NCBI GenBank assembly: GCA_003427395.1
Contig: BFEA01000361.1
Coordinates: 27,545 to 57,965, forward strand
DNA: 30,421 bases
DNA from: Chara braunii
Taxonomy: Eukaryota; Streptophyta; Charophyceae; Charales; Characeae
Reading direction: 5' to 3'
Both the position numbers and the translations under genes were made by a program. The notes beneath the pieces were generated by a model that did not search any database, was not told where the DNA came from, and saw nothing but the letters and a program-made list of their open reading frames with translations. Positions 10,105 through 20,180 of this stretch are shown piece after piece (the stretch's first letter is position 1; each line of letters begins with the position of its first letter).

Positions 10105-10652
10105 TTTTTTTTTTAAGTTCTCTATGATGTGAGGTAGGTATGTGCCTATAAATTTTGACGCCATTTTACTAATCCAAACCAAAAATAAAAATCTTAAAAA
10201 ATGTTAGCGTTAAAATGTGCTCGCCCGTTTTTACTTTTTGTTTTCACTTTATTTCGGGGTCTAAAAAAAATATTATTATGTTTTGAAACTTTTTTAATGA
10301 GTTTAGTATTATGTGAAGTACACCTCTGTAAATTTTCATGGCATTTGGCTATGCCAAAAACAAAAGAAAAATAGTCAACGATAAGGGTGTTGAAAACGTG
10401 TTTTCACACTCACTATTTTTTTTTATTTTTTATTTTTTATTATTATTATTATTTATTTTCCATATTTTATTCTTATTTCACAATTGGTAAGGATTTTGGA
10501 TGTAATACTAAGCCAAATGTTGTTTATTTTATTTTTCTCCACAACATTGTTTTTTATAGTTTTTTTTTTCCGGTTTCCGTTCGGCCTGAACGCATCCCCA
10601 AGGGGTCCCGTACGTTCGGGCGTTCGGTTCGTCTCGAACGTCGGTTAACCTG
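10105..10652 (+). mobile_element. hAT-like non-autonomous element, left end missing
   Basis: Matches 12768-13360 of the complete element: AGTTCTCTATGA.GTGAGGTA near the start, TTTCGGGGTCTAAA, the CTGTAAATTTTCA block, a TATTATT-rich segment, and the right end GTTCGGCCTGAACGCATCCCCAA..GGTCCCGTACGTTCG..GTTAACCTG. The terminus CCTG lies at 10649-10652. The left terminal 160 bp or so is absent at the N gap. Confidence 0.8.
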
Positions 10653-11692
10653 ATTTTATGTACAAAAACTATTTTGCCTCTGACCAATATGTAACTTTGT
10701 GAAAATAGTTTTTAACCACCTCTTATTATAAGTATATACACCACTTTTGCAACCAATATTTATGATCAATATAGTGAGAATGTTTTTCTTGAGGCGAAAC
10801 TTTTGCAAAGGCAGTTAGAAACGGTATAAAGAGTTAATAAAATTTATTGATATTTTTAATTTAATATCATTTTCAATTGCCTTATCCGCAACATCATTAA
10901 TATAGGTTATTTCTTGATTTTTCAAACACATAATCACTTTTTTTTTTTTTTTTTTTACTTTGAAAGAAAACCACAGTCTTTCAGATATGAGAATATATAA
11001 TTTATAAGATGACTAGTGTTATCCTTTATATAAATATATGCAGGCAGTTGAACCATAACCTTATCTTTGATACTTAGAAATTTCATACTCTCTATCTCCC
11101 TTAACTAGGAGTCATTATTCAATTGAAAGGTGGTTTCATGGACTTCGTCGTTAAAGGACTCGCGTATCTTTTATAATTGCATGTTGTAGCAAAGCGACTA
11201 TGAATTTGAACCTTTTCATGTATATATTCACTTACACGAAGTTTATTGCAATAAAGTTCAAAGTGATCACTAACAACATGTGTTTGGAAACTTCAAACAT
11301 CACTATCACTTTACCAGTATAAGATAGCAGTGAGTCGCAAAAATTACTCAGTGTATTATCTAACTTCTTGAAAAGAAAACAATAACATTAACAAGGATCA
11401 AAAATATTTTGCCCGTTCCTTATGATGCATAAAAGAAAAGACAAATAAGTTAATTGTTGTATTAAAGCAGAACTCCATTAGACAATCAAAAAATACCACC
11501 CTGGAGAGTTAGGATGGGTTTTATAAAGGGAGTCTTGGCCAATAAGGTCCAGTTCGACCATTTTCAATCACCAACTTCAGCGATTTTTTGCACGCAAAAC
11601 AAGTATCAAACAAAACATAAATTTTAAGATCTTGTACATTAGATCGTTATGTTTTGCGAAAAAATATCATAAAAATAGGGAAAAAATTGTTT
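10653..11692. other. AT-rich non-coding stretch
   Basis: No gene recognised. A 10-bp inverted repeat CAAAACATAA/TTATGTTTTG around 11610-11656 could form a small hairpin. Otherwise nothing stands out. Confidence 0.4.
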
Positions 11693-12300
11693 AGACTGTG
11701 AAATAAATATCGCGTCAATTCGTCACATTTTATATTTTTGCCACTTTACAATGTGTGGGTTAACGAAAAACGTACCCCAAATTCCGTAATTTTTAGCACC
11801 TATTAGAATGCTTAAAAAACTAAGAAAATTTGAGGGTCCATAAATTTGGGTTATATCGTGAAATAAATGTCACGCCACTTCGGATCCTTTTTCATTTTTG
11901 TCACTCTATGAATTGTGAGCAAATAGGACAAGTACCCCAATGTCAACGATTTTTCACGCTCAGAAGAATACGTAAAAACATATAAAATTGTGAGCGTCCC
12001 TAGGCTACCAACCGGGCCGCCCCGGTCCCGGGTGGCCAGCCCATGCAAGGAAAAACGTGCTAAAAATAAAAATTAAAAAAAATTCAAAACATCTGAAAAA
12101 AAACTATGTTATGCAGAAAAATAAGTTGAACAACTTTTGTCTCAAGGACCTATCAAAATTCTTCACCTAATTTAGAATAAAAAATAAAATAAAATAATAT
12201 TTATTTATTTTTATTTTTTCGGCCCGGTCGGGCAAGTGACCCCGGGCCACTCTGGTAGCCTAGGAGTGTCCGTGAATGTCGCCATGTTATTTTTTGAAAA
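11693..12300. repeat. Diverged satellite-like tandem repeat interrupted by a MITE
   Basis: Two copies of a unit of about 160 bp begin near 11696 and 11857: GTGAAATAAAT.TC.CG.CA, then TCGTCAC or TCGGATCC, then TTTTTG.CACT, then a conserved GTACCCCAA, then TTTTTAGCAC or TTTTTCACGC. The second copy is interrupted by the insertion at 12000-12263. A short stretch after the insertion (GTGAATGTCGCC) may start a third copy. Confidence 0.6.
12000..12263 (+). mobile_element. 264-bp hAT-like MITE, copy A
   Basis: Ends are CTAGGCTACCA and TGGTAGCCTAG, perfect terminal inverted repeats. GC-rich subterminal sequence follows (CCGGGCCGCCCCGG at the left, CGGGCAAGTGACCCCGGGCC at the right). Flanks are GAGCGTCC (11992-11999) and GAGTGTCC (12264-12271), an 8-bp target-site duplication with one mismatch. 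Eight-base duplications are typical of the hAT superfamily. There is no coding capacity. The interior is AT-rich and related, in reverse orientation, to copy B. Confidence 0.9.
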
Positions 12301-12609
12301 AATATTCAAAAAATTAAAAATATATATATATTTCAACCACAAAGTTAATTGTGGCGGCAATTATTTGTAATCTCCATTTTCACCAGTCTATCAACCCTTC
12401 ACTTCGTGCTCCCCGTCCCCCCTAATTTTCAACGTCCAGAGGAGTTGTGGTTTAACGACTCATATATTAAATTATTTGGAATTTATAAGTAAACTCGTCA
12501 TAAAACTCGTGTATCAAATTGTGGAAACATCATTCGTTGCAAGTTGAAGTGACAGTCCTTAATTTATACAACTCTAACAATGGAGATTCATTATTTTTAT
12601 TATTATTAT

Positions 12610-13360
12610 CAGGGTCACCAGCCCATACGTACGGAGCTCCCCGGGCAGACCTCCGTACATTCGGGCGTTCGGGGTCCCATACGGGGTTCGAACTCAACGG
12701 CGTTCAGCCCCCGCCAAAAAATATTTCGGGGCCTTAAAATAATATTTTTTTTCTGAATTGTTTTTTGTGAGTTCTCTATGAAGTGAGGTACATGCCTGTA
12801 AATTTTCAAGTCATTTGGCTTAGCCGAATAAAAATTAAAAATCGCCAAAGATGGCGGTGTCAAAACGTGCTCGCCCACGTATTTTTTCACTTTTTCCTTT
12901 TTGTTTTCACTTTAGTTCGGGGTCTAAACAATTTCTTTATTTTTCGAAACTTTTTTAGTGGGTTTTGTATTATGTTAAGTACACATCTGTAAATTTTCAG
13001 GGCATTTAGTCATGCCAAAAAAAAAATGAAACATCGCCAAAGATGGCAGTGCCGAATTCGTGCTCGCGCACTCACTAAATTTAATTCTCTTTTTATTTTT
13101 ATTTATTTTTATTATTAGTATTTATTTTCTGTTATTTATTTTTATTTCCAATTTGGTACGGAATTCGGATGTAATGCTCAGGCAAATCTTGTTTAATTGA
13201 TTTTTTTCCATAACATGTTTTTTTTTCAGATTGTTTTACCGACTTTTTTTTTTTTTTTTTTTTTTTTTTTGGATCCACGTTCGGCCCGAACGGCTGAACG
13301 CATCCCCAAAGGGTCCCATACGTTCGAGCGTTCGACCCATCCCGAACACCGGTTACCCTG
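12610..13360 (+). mobile_element. 751-bp complete CAGGGT hAT-like element
   Basis: Ends are CAGGGTCACC and GGTTACCCTG, near-perfect inverted repeats. Flanks are ATTATTAT on both sides (12602-12609 and 13361-13368), an 8-bp duplication, though the flank is itself low complexity. CAGGG termini with 8-bp duplications are typical of hAT elements. The interior holds two direct copies of a roughly 190-bp unit marked by CTGTAAATTTTCA (12796, 12987) and ATCGCCAAAGATGGC (12841, 13033). No transposase is encoded. Near both ends lie GTTCGG/CGTTCG-rich subterminal blocks. Confidence 0.88.
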
Positions 13361-13439
13361 ATTATTATTTATTTTTTTTAAATGCGTTGTACATTCATTA
13401 TAATTTATAGCTAATACCTGTAAAATATATTTTAAAATC

Positions 13440-13713
13440 CTAAGCTACCAGAGTGGCCCGGGTCCACTTCCCGACCGGGCCAAAAAGAAATAAAACAATA
13501 AAATAATAAAAGATATTTCTTATTTAAATTTTTATTTTTAATTTGGTAAAGCATTTCGATATGACCCTGAGGCAAAATTTCCTCAGTGTATTTTTCTGCA
13601 TAACTAGTTTTTTTTTTGTAGTTTCTAAATTATTTTTGTTTTTTTTTTGTTTTTGGCTAGGACCTTCCGCCCGAAAAAATAAGGTGATCCGGGCGGCCCG
13701 GCTGGTAGCCTAG
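13440..13713 (-). mobile_element. 274-bp hAT-like MITE, copy B
   Basis: Ends are CTAAGCTACCA and TGGTAGCCTAG. The flanks are TTAAAATC on both sides (13432-13439 and 13714-13721), a perfect 8-bp target-site duplication. Relative to copy A it is inverted: GAGTGGCCCGGG and CTTCCCGACCGGGCC appear at its left. The block TATTTTTCTGCATAAC (13589-13604) is found reverse-complemented at 12108-12123 of copy A. Confidence 0.93.
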
Positions 13714-13859
13714 TTAAAATCTTAATATTTTTGAATTTTCACATGCATGCTTCCTACATTTGCAAATAACATGCATGATGAAATACCATCTTTGGATAAT
13801 TTATACAATTAAATAGGAGGAATATGACAATTAGTTCTTTTTTTTTTTTTTTTTTTTTC

Positions 13860-14103
13860 GACATTACATATGCCACCCTACTCTTCATGTGCTCCTCGCA
13901 TTACTTGTCATGTACAAGCAAATGGAGTGTTGTTTTAAACCACCTTTTATATAACTACCTTAATTGTTACGAGTTACTCGTATAATATTTGTGGACATCA
14001 CATATACACCATACTTATTATGCACTCCTCTCATTACTTGCCATCTGCAAACAAATAAAACTTTGTACACAGGTCTTAAGCTGTTTTTTGCATAACCACA
14101 TAA
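13860..14103. repeat. Two diverged direct copies of a roughly 135-bp unit
   Basis: Copy one (from about 13860) and copy two (from about 13994) share GACAT.ACATAT, then TACT..T.ATG, then CTCCTC.CATTACTTG.CAT, then CAA.CAAAT. No coding frame survives in either. Confidence 0.65.
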
Positions 14104-15121
14104 ATTATTTTAAGTTCTTCACATAAGTTACACCTCTATAAGGTCTTTGTGTGAGTAAAATGTAAAGGCCAAAAACATTCCTTTGCAATCTATGAGTTTG
14201 ATATAACTTAAAAATTCCAAATTCTTACATTTTTTGATATTCCTCGTGATTGGCAACCCGTGGTTATCATAATAGCTCAAATAAGCGAGGTTTGCATGTC
14301 ATTAGTGTCACTGAACATCAGGTACACAAAACCATTTATCTTTACCATGTGAAAGAGCAAGATACAATGAAGTTAAATGAACTATCTTAACTATTATACT
14401 TGCCGACTTTATGAAATCTGACCACTTATGGTTTGCAACACAATCCTTTGAGGCGGAGGGTCGCTATATAGGAGGGTGCAAACCTTTTTAGTATGGTCAT
14501 GTACAACCTGACATCAGAATTGATAACCAAAAGTTTGCATTTGATCAATATTCCCAACATTTTACACCCTTGAAATCTTGCATGTAAGGATCGTGTTGAA
14601 TCAATAGTTAAATCATCCACATGGAAAGAATTTTCAGACCATTTCCTTCATTATTTTTCATCGACTAAGGGAGGTTCATAAAGCCCAGTCTGACTTCTGC
14701 ACCGTCTTCAACATATCGCCAATCATGCACATAGATTTAAGCATAATGTGGTCATTGTTCTAACGGTGCATATAATGGCTGAATTCTCAAATACATCCAG
14801 CCCTGAGAGGTTTGCATTTCCTTTAACCAAGTAAGGGAAACCAATGCAAAGGAGTTTTTCTTTTGGTGTCCACGTTTGGGAAAATGGCATTCATCTTTAC
14901 TTTGCACTCCCGAAAGACTACAAAATTCAAATGGTGGAGCTCCACAGAAGCGGATTTTCCAATTTGGGCATATAATAGGCCCTTTGTTAGAGCAAATGGC
15001 ACGCCGCAATCACCTTTACAGCAATGTGTGGCAATGCAAGATAAGCTTTAGATCGCCCAAAGCTAAACCTTCCACACTTAGCGCATTAGCAAAGATGTCT
15101 ATATTATACATCACACCTGCA
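14104..15121. other. Non-coding or decayed sequence
   Basis: No intact gene. Short open frames on the minus strand at 14426-14620 and 14752-15009 have ordinary-looking amino-acid composition and follow the copia-like trace at 15122-15409 on the same strand. They might be the decayed remainder of the same element, but I cannot identify RNase H motifs in them. Confidence 0.3.
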
Positions 15122-15409
15122 TCACGTACTCGAGCAAGTATGGACCATGAGAATCATTGATGTACTATTTATTTTCCCGTACGAAGGGCGTGAGACCTGA
15201 TCTATATTCTCAAAAGTATCAATGCCAGTAGCAATATATAAGAGTCCCTTTGTTGTTAAGGGCACCTTGTACTGTCTGAATGGAGTATTCAGCACCCTAT
15301 CTTCATGTATTTGATGTTCACTGTCATACATTTGAGCAGGTGTCCAACATCGCAGCAATGCTGTCCGTGCATCTTGGGAGCAGAGCATTTCCAAGAAGAC
15401 ATAAGGCAA
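15122..15409 (-). pseudogene. Possible Ty1/copia reverse-transcriptase C-terminal remnant
   Basis: The minus-strand frame contains KGLLYIATG, then QVSR, and just beyond its stop DAGVMY. In copia polyproteins the order is GSLLYxxxTRPD, then VSR, then RYLKGTxDxGLxY, so the spacing fits. The TRPD residues are not kept and upstream YVDD was not found here. Only a weak family assignment is possible; an unrelated sequence is a real alternative. Confidence 0.25.
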
Positions 15410-15859
15410 AGAAGAAACAAAGTGGCATACGCTTAACTTCTGTTCTCATGGCAGATCGTGTTGTTGGCCATGAAGCACCGTACTGTAATAGAGCAGAGTA
15501 GTGTAGAGTAGTTTCTGTAGTTTTTTCTTTTCATACATTCAGCCACATGGATGCAATCCACCACACTCACACCCTTCCCCTCCTCTCCCCGATCCCCATT
15601 GTGACACTCCAGCAGATCTGCTTTCTTTTTCCCCGGTATCCCCTAGTCCACATCAGCTTCCCCCCACCCATCTCCCCGGACAGTCTTCTTTTTTTGTTTT
15701 TTTGGTGAACCTTCAGTGCAGGTAGGGTACTTACCGAGGTGATAAGAGCATCCTCGTTAACTGGGGCATGCTTGGATGGCTCCATCTATTGGTGCATCTC
15801 CCCCGACAGTCATAGTCCGAGTATGATCGTAGTTTCATTGTTCTTGCGTGTTTTTGCCG
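15410..15859. other. Non-coding stretch
   Basis: No gene or repeat is recognised. Pyrimidine-rich sequence lies between about 15565 and 15700. Confidence 0.35.
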
Positions 15860-16166
15860 TCAGCATCAGCCTACATTGGCCTGTGCATAATGCCAACGTA
15901 AATTATGAGGCCTACCTTAGCCTGCATCAGCCTGCGTTGGCCTACATTAGCTAAGTATGTGGCCTACGTTGGCTAATGTAGGCCTACATTAACTAAGTAC
16001 GCAGGCCAACGTATGTAATCCCTATGTAGGCCAACGTAGGCCACATACTTGTCTAATGTATAGGCATTATCCACGTTAATGCAGGCTGTACATTAGCTAA
16101 GTATGTGGCCTAAGTTGGATAATGCCTATATGTTAGCTAAGTACGTGGCCTACGTTGGCCTATACA
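15860..16166. repeat. Minisatellite with direct and inverted GGCCTACGTTGG units
   Basis: Motifs such as TTAGCTAAGTATGTGGCCTA and GGCCTACGTTGG recur directly (15943, 16089, 16130) and inverted (16031-16060). The segment 15943-15972 and the reverse complement of 16031-16060 match at nearly every position, giving a potential hairpin with a loop of about 58 nt. Before this, a simpler AGCCT(G/A)CATC-type repeat begins near 15868. Confidence 0.85.
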
Positions 16167-16608
16167 TACGTATTACACAGTTGCCCTACATGTCCAAACC
16201 ATCAGTGGTGCAGAAAAACAAAAGAAAAAAAGACAGGACACCCAAACTGAGAAATTCCAAAGACAGAAAAGCCAAACTGAGAAATCATAGAGATCACTTC
16301 CAAGGCTATGCATATCAAAGCAGGAAACTGATGGATTGAAAACTAAGTCTTCTTTCTACTTTTGCTTTCTCCTACATGGCCGTCTGATAGACGACTCAAT
16401 ACTTCTGTGGGGGAGTACACATCTGATTTACCACCGGCTACTTGGTTGGCAACACAAACTTAAATAAACACTGCCAGCGGTTAACAAGGACCCCCACTTT
16501 TCAGCACTGGTTAACCCCCCCCAGCACTGAAGAGTGCATTTGGGGATTTTTTTTTTTCAGCCTTTTTTTTTTTTTTTTTTTTTTTTGGCCCTGTTTTATT
16601 TTTGGTCT
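16167..16608. other. Non-coding stretch with poly(T) run
   Basis: No gene recognised. T-runs lie at 16550-16557 and 16563-16586. The latter ends about 20 bp before the plastid-like fragment. Confidence 0.35.
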
Positions 16609-16677
16609 AGGCGTAGGTCCTTCCATTGCATCTGGTAGCCATATATGCAAAGGAAACTGAGCTGATTTTGCTATAGG
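16609..16677 (-). pseudogene. ndhF: Plastid ndhF fragment (nuclear plastid DNA)
   Basis: The minus strand reads [10 protein letters not shown], then [11 protein letters not shown] without interruption. This is the highly conserved core of subunit 5 of NADH dehydrogenase-like complexes. The form AKSAQFPLH is that of plastid NdhF; mitochondrial Nad5 has GKSAQIGLH. Identity is lost on both sides after about 70 bp, where poly(T) or A-rich sequence follows. It cannot encode a working subunit and is best read as a short nuclear insertion of plastid DNA. Assembly contamination by plastid reads is the alternative. Confidence 0.8.
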
Positions 16678-16683
16678 TCCACC

Positions 16684-17230
16684 AAAAAAAGAAAAGAACA
16701 AAAAATAAAAAAATACAAATAAGAATTATTATTCGAAAGAATCTCTTCAGTACGTTTACTGAGTTTGGTGTTCGTTGGAGTCTTGGAGACGACTGTTTTG
16801 GCCAGCCCTGAAAATCCTGAAAATCCTGGAAACTGAAAATAGTGAATTTTGCATGAAAACACACTTTTGCCTTCGGGTTTTTGATCCATTTTTTTACTTT
16901 TTAGTCTTTTTGCCGTTGGTTTATTTGGTGTCCACTCTATGGGCGCCAGTGTGACACACGCAACGAGCAACCGGTGAAGCATTCAAGTACAATGGTCCAT
17001 GTCCATTTGCACCTCTTGCCTCCGTTTCGTACCTTCAGTTCCTTCTCCTCCTCAGTCTCGCTAGATATCGGGAACTACTGCTCTATGATAGGACTCCCAG
17101 AGTCCCAGATCTGTCTTTTTCCTTAGAATTTCTCACAGAAAAAGTCTTCCATTCTTCCCATTGCCAAATTCGAGTTCAGCTATTTTTTTTCCTGTGATCC
17201 AAACATGTTGTACCGTCGCCTCCTTTCAAA
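16684..17230. other. Non-coding stretch
   Basis: Nothing recognised. Several short A/T runs; no convincing reading frame. Confidence 0.35.
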
Positions 17231-17396
17231 CTATTATTTTAATTTTTAATACTCCCTCTATTATTTTTTTGAAGAGTCTTCTCTTATACTCTTATTTTAA
17301 CTTTTAATACTCCCTCTATTTTTGGAGACTCTTCTCTTATGCTCCTTCCGACATTGCTACGTCTTGAAGGGGGTATTAAGAATTAAAATAAGAGTA
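17231..17396. repeat. Foldback repeat with AATACTCCCTC arms
   Basis: TATTTTAA.TTTTAATACTCC is present twice as a direct repeat (about 17235 and 17293) and once inverted (17369-17396, GGGGGTATTAAG onward). The arms 17286-17316 and 17369-17396 pair almost fully around a loop of about 52 nt. TACTCCCTC is also seen at the ends of plant Stowaway-type MITEs, but no TA duplication at the ends could be fixed. Confidence 0.65.
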
Positions 17397-17780
17397 TCCA
17401 CACCCAAGGCTGTGGAGTCAAGTTTCTACACTGTGATGAGGAGGCTAGGGCAAGCTTCTACAAGTCCATAACCTCACAAATCTGGAAGATTGAACCGCGT
17501 GACAATTCGTTGTGATGAATCTGTCTGTGATTCCTGCCACATTCCTGCCACAATATGACCCCGTCTTCCGATCTAAGAAGAATCCTCCCTTCCAGCAACA
17601 CCGTAATCGACACCCATCTAACATTTAGTCTAGCATATCAGCCAAGTGGTGCAAATCTTTCACCTGTCTATCACATAGATCACCTGGCTTCCTCCTCCAG
17701 CAACGCGGCCCAATCCGGAACTATCCTTTTTTAACTAGCTTGGCTATCCACAATCCCTTGCCAAACACAGCCTTATAAAT
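17397..17780. other. Non-coding stretch
   Basis: No gene or repeat recognised. Confidence 0.35.
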
Positions 17781-17794
17781 TGAGAGCGAGAGCG

Positions 17795-17861
<67 letters not shown>
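17781..17861. repeat. (GA)n microsatellite
   Basis: An imperfect GAGAGC/GAGC start passes into a pure (AG)n run of about 60 bp. Confidence 0.97.
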
Positions 17862-17863
<2 letters not shown>

Positions 17864-18507
17864 AACCAGAAGAAACGTTGAGTTCTATTGGATGTGTCTT
17901 AGTGCCTGATCCCACATTCTCCATTTGAGAACCAACTTCTGTGCCGTAGTCCTTTTTCTTTTTTTACCCCTTTCATGGGCTGTACTCTCGCTGCATCCCA
18001 GACGAACACAAATTTGAGGAATGCAAGCCGCAGCAAGACTACAGTATAAAATTTGTCCTCAAATTACGAATGTGGAATCAGGGCCATAAGGACACTATCC
18101 AAGCAATAAATCAAATCCGACCAGAAAAGAAGGGAAAAAAAAAGCGTAAGAGAATGATCTGATCGGCGTACATAATCTGCAACAATGTCAGAAGTGGGGA
18201 CCACTTGGTCATGTGAAGTGAACCGATAAACTGACAGGAGTTTGTTTGTCGCATCCTTTTTTTTTTTTTTCTCTTTTCTTCCCGACATGAGCTTCAAAGA
18301 TACATTTCATCAGTTATCTGACCAGAGATAAACTTTCATTTTTTTCCCTCGTGGAGTAAATCTTTTGCCTGCGGGTGAAGAGCACCTTATCCTTTCCACC
18401 AGTGAATACATGGCATGCTCACTATTACAGCAAGCTGCATCTGTCCTGACACTGCACCAGATGGAGCAGTTACTACGTGATGAACAAGTTCTCCATCTTG
18501 TCAACAT
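17862..18507. other. Non-coding stretch
   Basis: No gene recognised. Short frames here are unlike known families. Confidence 0.35.
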
Positions 18508-18509
18508 TT

Positions 18510-18577
18510 AGTTTCTGCCCTGCCGACAAACGCAGAGGCGGGAGGAATTAGGGGTAGTTCCTGCCCTGCCGACAAAC
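18510..18577. repeat. 22-bp direct repeat pair
   Basis: AGTTTCTGCCCTGCC followed by GACAAAC (18510-18531) is repeated with one change at 18556-18577 after a 24-bp spacer. Confidence 0.9.
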
Positions 18578-18630
18578 CACCCCAAGCTTTTATAGATTGA
18601 ATGCTGTCGCTCATTCATCCGAATGTGCAG

Positions 18631-18631
18631 N

Positions 18632-18720
<89 letters not shown>
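18631..18720. repeat. (CT)n microsatellite preceded by one N
   Basis: A single N at 18631 is followed by an uninterrupted (CT)n run of about 90 bp. The N at the array edge suggests that array length was not resolved. Confidence 0.97.
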
Positions 18721-18723
<3 letters not shown>

Positions 18724-18940
18724 TTCGCTCTTTCTGTCTGTGTGTGGATGCAGATGGACGCCTCAGTATCTCTAGTTTACATCGCACAGAGTGGCAGAGG
18801 GATAAAGGGTATATATTTGATTCTTGCAATCATTATTATACAACTGCGGATACATTTTTTTTTTGCGCTGTATTTAAAGGCTTGAGTGATAAGCATTCGG
18901 GCGGAAGTGTTGAAAATGCGCTTGCCACATGAAAAATGTG

Positions 18941-18977
<37 letters not shown>

Positions 18978-19655
18978 GCTTCCAAACCTCCAACACATTT
19001 ACGATTCATTCAACTTTGACATGGTTCCGCTACACGTTTCTGAAATTACTCGATTGTTTTGGGGATAAGCATTTATTTACAAATAGAACGTTTATGACCA
19101 TTTTTTTGAACGAATTATGAACCAATTCTATACTCGAACGAAATTTAATTTACCAGCTCTCTGTCAACCTACGGCTTAACAAGTGCGAGCAAAAAAGAAA
19201 AAAAAGGAAAAACGAAATGGCGTATGAATTGCAAAATAAAGATCCCCATACCACCAGTGCACGTGCTGGGGGATGTCGGAACGGTCCGTCTAGGAGGAAT
19301 GATGGTGACAGGTTCAACAACAAGATGCGGCGGAGTGGAGTGGGACTGAGGAGAAGAAGAAGAGGAGGAGGAGGAGGAGGAAGATTCTTCTTACCTTCAT
19401 GTTTCAAAGGACCTAGGTTTATGGGTGATGTTGGAGCATTCGGTGTCCGCCCTTTCGGTGTGGAGCTGGCCATGGTTCAAAACATATAGGGGCCTGGCTT
19501 TCCTTAGGGATAGGGATGTAACCCACCCCCAGCAGCCTGCGGCTCCCATTCACCAAATGTCTTTTCCTTCCTCGTCATCTTTCCCATTCTCCTGTTCAAT
19601 CCTCTCTTTGTATTCCTCTACTTCCCTTCATTTTGCACTTTCCTACTACCCGTTC
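18721..19655. other. Non-coding stretch with 32-A run
   Basis: A run of 32 A residues lies at 18944-18975, flanked by similar GTGCTT sequences. A GAG-rich run lies at 19350-19382. No gene recognised. Confidence 0.4.
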
Positions 19656-19942
19656 TCCCTTCCTCCCCCCGTCTTCTTTTTCTTCTTCTTCTTCTTCTTC
19701 TTGTTCTTCTTCTTCTTCTTCTGCTTCTTCTTCTTCTTCCTCCTCCTCCTCCTCCTCGTAAGCCATTCCTTCTTCCATTTCCTTCTTATCCTTCCTCCTA
19801 GTGGGGCATTTCTTCTTCTTCTTCTGCTTCTTCTTCTTCTTCTTCTTCTTCTTCTTCTTCTTCTGCTGCTGCTGCTGCTGCTGCTGCTTCCTCCTACAGC
19901 ATTACATCTTCTTCTTCATCTTCTTCTTCTTCTTCTTCTTCT

Positions 19943-19974
<32 letters not shown>

Positions 19975-20180
19975 CGCTGCTTCCTCGTGGGGCATTACGT
20001 CTTTTTCCTCCTCCTCCTCCTCCCCCTCCTCCTCCCGGGGCATTACTTATCTTCCTCCTTGTTCTGTATTCCTTCTTCCTCCTTCCGGGGCATTACTTCT
20101 TTTTCCTCTTCTTCTTCTTCTTCTTCTTCTTTTTCTTCTTTTACCTCCTCCTGGGGGTACATTTCTTCTGCTGCTGCTTC
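19656..20180. repeat. CTT/CTG/CTC array with conserved GGGGCATTAC spacer
   Basis: Trinucleotide runs (CTT, CTC, CTG) are punctuated by a conserved decamer: GTAAGCCATT near 19758, GGGGCATTTC 19803, ACAGCATTAC near 19896, GGGGCATTAC 19989, 20037 and 20087, and a diverged form near 20153. Spacings are about 46, 93, 93, 48 and 50 bp, multiples of roughly 47 bp, so this is a 47-bp minisatellite. All frames are open over long stretches and give poly-Phe, poly-Leu or poly-Glu, which is expected of the sequence and not evidence for a protein. Confidence 0.9.
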
